Below, one piece after another: positions 13,863 to 16,153 of a DNA stretch of 16,153 nt (position 1 is the stretch's first letter; every line of letters starts with the position of its first letter). The stretch is taken from contig JAKURJ010000024.1 of NCBI GenBank assembly GCA_022452125.1, positions 1 to 16,153 on the forward strand. Direction: 5' to 3'. The stretch comes from Candidatus Poseidoniaceae archaeon (GTDB taxonomy: Archaea > Thermoplasmatota > Poseidoniia > Poseidoniales > Poseidoniaceae). The translations under genes were made by a program, and so were the position numbers. The notes under the pieces were generated by a model, which saw only the letters and a program-made list of their open reading frames with translations, was not told where the DNA came from and did not search any database.

Positions 13863-14828
13863 ATGCCAGTGTTGGTTACCGGAGCTAGTGGATTCATAGG
13901 CGCTCATGTGGTTTGTGAATTGTTGGCTAGAGGTTATTCGGTTAGGGCAATGTTGCGCGACACCAAACTAGCGAGTATTTTTCCAAATAGCGACAAATTA
14001 GAGATTGTTAAGGCCGACCTGTTTGATGTGGGTTCGCTAAAGAATGCGGTAGAGGGTTGTGAAGATGTTATTCATTGTGCTGCGGCACTATATGTTGGGG
14101 CAAAAGATGTCAAAAGAGACGTTGTTGACCCTTCAGTTATTGGAGTAAAGAATCTATGCAGTGTGATGGATGATGTAAAGAGAATTATTCACACCTCATC
14201 GGTTGCTGCAATACGTTCATCTAGGTTTGAAAATGGACAAATTTTCACCAACAAAGATTGGTGTGAAGATGCTTCAGAAACCTCTAACGCCTATGGTTTC
14301 GCAAAAGCTGAAGCCGAGAAACTAATACGAGAATGGGCATCTGACAAAGAGGTTAGATTGGTAACCATTCACCCATCAATTGTGTTCGGCCCAATTCTGC
14401 ATAAAAGGCACCTTGAGGGGTCAATGTCATACTTGAAGCACTTCGTGAAGGGGCCTCATTTCGTCCTAGATGTTCACATCAATTTTGTAGATGTCAGAGA
14501 TGTTGCAATAGCTCATGTTAACGCCCTAGAAAAAGGAGAAAATGGCCATAGGCACATTATTCACAAAGAAGGGTTATGGATGAAGGAGATTGGCAAAATA
14601 TTGAATTCGTCACTGGAAGGAAAATATGCTACGCGTAAATTGCCAAGACTCTTAGCATACATTCTTGCTATGTTCCATCCTAAACTCTCAGTAAACCAAC
14701 TAAAGAAAACCCTAGGAACTCATGTCGGTTACAATGTTGGAGATTCTTTCGAATCATTGGAATTGCCAAACTATGAGGTAAAGACTACGCTGATTGATTC
14801 TGTGAACTCTGTAAAGGCGCAAGATTGA
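13863..14828 (+). CDS. extended SDR family NAD(P)-dependent epimerase/dehydrogenase
   Basis: Cytoplasmic NAD(P)-dependent oxidoreductase of the extended short-chain dehydrogenase family, resembling dihydroflavonol-reductase/3-beta-HSD-like enzymes; the substrate is not readable. The 321-residue protein starts directly with the Rossmann strand and TGASGFIG (Gly7, Gly10, Gly13). It continues with KADLFD (50-55), HCAA (71-74), the active-site SSVAA (112-116), YGFAK (Tyr144, Lys148) and the HPSIVFGP motif. The C-terminal third, with LPRLLAYILAMF, is hydrophobic and may touch a lipid substrate or membrane (weak). ATG 13863 is supported by GAGG at 13856-13859 and by homology beginning there; longer frames add unrelated residues. 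The next gene begins at or just after its stop, indicating an operon with pyrF. Confidence 0.9.
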   Translation: MPVLVTGASGFIGAHVVCELLARGYSVRAMLRDTKLASIFPNSDKLEIVKADLFDVGSLKNAVEGCEDVIHCAAALYVGAKDVKRDVVDPSVIGVKNLCSVMDDVKRIIHTSSVAAIRSSRFENGQIFTNKDWCEDASETSNAYGFAKAEAEKLIREWASDKEVRLVTIHPSIVFGPILHKRHLEGSMSYLKHFVKGPHFVLDVHINFVDVRDVAIAHVNALEKGENGHRHIIHKEGLWMKEIGKILNSSLEGKYATRKLPRLLAYILAMFHPKLSVNQLKKTLGTHVGYNVGDSFESLELPNYEVKTTLIDSVNSVKAQD

Positions 14829-14854
14829 CACACAACCTCGCAATGCCCAGTGTA

Positions 14855-15652
14855 ATGGCGAGTGAAGTATGGGGTGAGCGTTGGTCCGATTCGACTTCAG
14901 ATATTGCTCGTAAATATATGGAGGTTGCAACTCGAAAGCAATCCCTAGTATGTTTAGCTGCTGACAGAAATACAATGTCTGGATTGTCTGATTTAATCAG
15001 TGAGGTTGGCCCCTATATTGCTGCGTTGAAAACTCATGTAGACTTAGTCGATGATTGGAGTCCTGAGGCTTGGTCGGATTTTTGTAAAGCCGCTGAAGAG
15101 GCGGATTTGCTCATCTTTGAGGATAGAAAATTTGCCGATATTGGAAAAATAAGTAGGTCACATATGGCAGGAATATACGATATTCGCTCTTGGGCAGACT
15201 TGGTTACCTCTCACCTCATTAGCGGACCAGATGTAGTAGATGGTTTGCAAGCAGGGTGGCAAGATGTAGGAAGAAGTGGTGGCGTTCTGTTATTGGCGCA
15301 AATGTCGAGCCGAGGAAATTTATTGAATCCCGATTATACTGACCAAGTGGTAAACAAAGGTCGTGAACACCCCGGTGTGTTCGGATTCATCGGTAATGGT
15401 TCTAGGCCTGAAGAATTGAGTGAATTACGCAAGAAAGTGGGTTCTGAAAAAATGATTTGGACGCCTGGTGTGAATCTTTCAACTGGAGATGGAGAGATGG
15501 GGCAGAGGTATGGAGACCCCAGAGAAGCCGTCCTTGCAGGTTCAGACTGTATCATAGTCGGAAGTGGAATACATCGAGCAGAAAACCCCGGAGAATCTGC
15601 AAAAAAATATGCTTCAGCATCATGGAATGCGCTTATTGAGAGAGAGTCATGA
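14855..15652 (+). CDS. pyrF: orotidine 5'-phosphate decarboxylase, eukaryotic (URA3) type
   Basis: Final step of de novo UMP synthesis: decarboxylation of OMP, in the cytoplasm. Motifs are of the URA3/UMP-synthase type rather than the short archaeal type: LKTHVD (Lys59), FEDRKFADIG (Asp90, Lys92, Asp95, the catalytic Asp-Lys-Asp set), MSSRG in the phosphate loop, and WTPGV. The C-terminal phosphate-binding motif, usually VGRG, reads VGSG, with Ser237 (codon AGT at 15563-15565) at the normally invariant Arg. ATG 14855 gives 265 residues and catalytic numbering almost identical to yeast URA3 (59, 91, 93, 96). An ATG at 14843 or a TTG at 14825 overlapping the SDR stop are alternatives. The ATG of the next gene overlaps the stop (ATGA). 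Confidence 0.92.
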   Translation: MASEVWGERWSDSTSDIARKYMEVATRKQSLVCLAADRNTMSGLSDLISEVGPYIAALKTHVDLVDDWSPEAWSDFCKAAEEADLLIFEDRKFADIGKISRSHMAGIYDIRSWADLVTSHLISGPDVVDGLQAGWQDVGRSGGVLLLAQMSSRGNLLNPDYTDQVVNKGREHPGVFGFIGNGSRPEELSELRKKVGSEKMIWTPGVNLSTGDGEMGQRYGDPREAVLAGSDCIIVGSGIHRAENPGESAKKYASASWNALIERES

Positions 15653-15993
15653 GTTCGATTGTTGCATTAGTTATTGGTATTCCAATGATGGTTGGAATTG
15701 CGTGGCTAGTTTGGTATGTCTGGAACAATAACCGCCTGTTAGATGCCAGATTGGCTAATGGTGATTTGGAATTACTAGATTCAACAAGTTACAAAGTAAC
15801 TGAAGTCATTCGTGCTCCTGCAGGAAGCCGGGTGGAAAAAGTCGCTTTCCAACCCATGAATATCGACATGTCTGGATATGTAAGGCAGACATTACCTGAT
15901 GGGAGAGTTGCATTGGTCCCGGTTGCAATGAATCAAGAGGTCAGATCAGTCCATTCGACCACACATACCAACCAGCAGCCCCCATTCCAGTAA
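15649..15993 (+). CDS. small single-pass membrane protein (114 aa), unknown function
   Basis: Not recognised. One N-terminal hydrophobic helix (about residues 4-24, IVALVIGIPMMVGIAWLVWYVW) is followed by a polar domain of about 90 residues with strand-like stretches (KVTEVIRAPAGSRVEKVAF, RVALVPVAM) and a Gln/Pro-ending tail. The helix has no cleavage site, so it is probably a signal anchor. The ATG overlaps the pyrF stop in an ATGA, a strong sign of translational coupling in the SDR-pyrF operon. The final 53 bases overlap the end of the convergent small membrane protein gene. Confidence 0.75.
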   Translation: MSSIVALVIGIPMMVGIAWLVWYVWNNNRLLDARLANGDLELLDSTSYKVTEVIRAPAGSRVEKVAFQPMNIDMSGYVRQTLPDGRVALVPVAMNQEVRSVHSTTHTNQQPPFQ

Positions 15994-16144
15994 ACATTAC
16001 CAAGACGATTAGTAGGCGTTTCGCTTTGCTTGATTTTTTCTTCTGTGGCGCTCTTTCTTCGATGGGAAGAGGGTTTATTGGAAGAGGTGCAATATCTGGT
16101 AAAGGATGTGGCATTGGCCCCTCGTCTTTTTCGACTTGTATCAT
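15941..16144 (-). CDS. proline-rich protein with C-terminal membrane anchor, possibly 5'-incomplete
   Basis: Not recognised. The visible 67 residues contain an acidic/proline-rich N-terminal part with three PLP units (PLPDIAPLPINPLP), a basic cluster (KKKSSKAKR) and one hydrophobic helix (about 44-63, LLIVLVMFTGMGAAGWYVW) close to the C-terminus. By the positive-inside rule the N-terminus faces the cytoplasm, as in a tail-anchored protein. ATG 16144 is preceded by GAGGAA. However, the reading frame stays open to the window edge (16153), so this may be the tail of a longer protein. It overlaps the convergent 114-aa gene by 53 bases on the opposite strand. Confidence 0.6.
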   Translation of the reverse strand: MIQVEKDEGPMPHPLPDIAPLPINPLPIEERAPQKKKSSKAKRLLIVLVMFTGMGAAGWYVWSNGLI

Positions 16145-16153
16145 TTCCTCAAC

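Noticed and set aside
1..16153. tRNA genes, rRNA, CRISPR arrays, insertion sequences, integrase or toxin-antitoxin pairs
   Set aside because: No tRNA T-loop/acceptor arrangement, no regularly spaced repeats, no transposase motifs and no typical toxin-antitoxin pair were found when reading both strands.

Overview
The window looks like a piece of a planktonic archaeal genome, most likely a marine Euryarchaeota of the Thermoplasmatota branch (Marine Group II/III, Poseidoniales type). That assignment is inference from gene content. A diphthamide synthase (archaeal/eukaryotic only), a Trm5/TYW2-type tRNA methyltransferase, a geranylgeranyl-reductase-family flavoprotein (archaeal lipid saturation) and an archaeal-style Lrp regulator sit beside genes of bacterial or eukaryotic flavour: a lipobox serine hydrolase, a GSII-type glutamine synthetase, a URA3-type OMP decarboxylase and a semiSWEET. 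Base composition is moderate. Several genes have little or no Shine-Dalgarno sequence and probably short or leaderless mRNAs. Genes are packed tightly on both strands. I found no rRNA, tRNA, CRISPR array, insertion sequence or integrase.

Layout. 1-535 (minus): 5' part of a membrane protein leaving the left edge. 630-1828 (minus): a Trm5/TYW2-like methyltransferase followed by a 50-residue zinc-ribbon protein. 1866-4417 (plus): diphthine synthase and a 558-residue protein I do not recognise. 4418-5587 (minus): a PLP-dependent cystathionine gamma-lyase/synthase family enzyme, divergent from an Lrp/AsnC regulator (5717-6190) with a perfect inverted repeat at the regulator's promoter. 6160-7098 (minus): an EamA transporter. 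7211-10145 (plus): geranylgeranyl-reductase-like flavoprotein, HAD-IIA phosphatase and NERD-domain nuclease-like protein, closely spaced and probably one operon. 10204-10455 (minus): a two-EF-hand protein, divergent from a semiSWEET (10543-10821). 10815-11816 (minus): GSII glutamine synthetase behind a clear TATA element. 12014-13807 (minus): a secreted lipoprotein CocE/S15 hydrolase. 13863-15993 (plus): SDR dehydrogenase, OMP decarboxylase and a small membrane protein, overlapping or nearly so. 15941-16144 (minus): a proline-rich, tail-anchored small membrane protein that may continue past the right edge.

How the genes fit together. The left third centres on translation fidelity: tRNA G37-region modification and EF2 diphthamide, both tied to reading-frame maintenance, share one 37-bp divergent intergenic region, and each is followed by a gene of unknown function. 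The middle and right hold amino-acid, nitrogen and nucleotide metabolism plus small-solute transport. The most notable signals are the unrecognised partners of the translation genes, a Ser in place of the normally invariant phosphate-binding Arg of OMP decarboxylase, two eukaryote-type metabolic enzymes in one archaeal-looking window, several well-placed inverted repeats in divergent promoters, and convergent gene pairs that touch or overlap with no room for a separate terminator. I see no defence locus or other complete novel multi-gene system that I could name with confidence.
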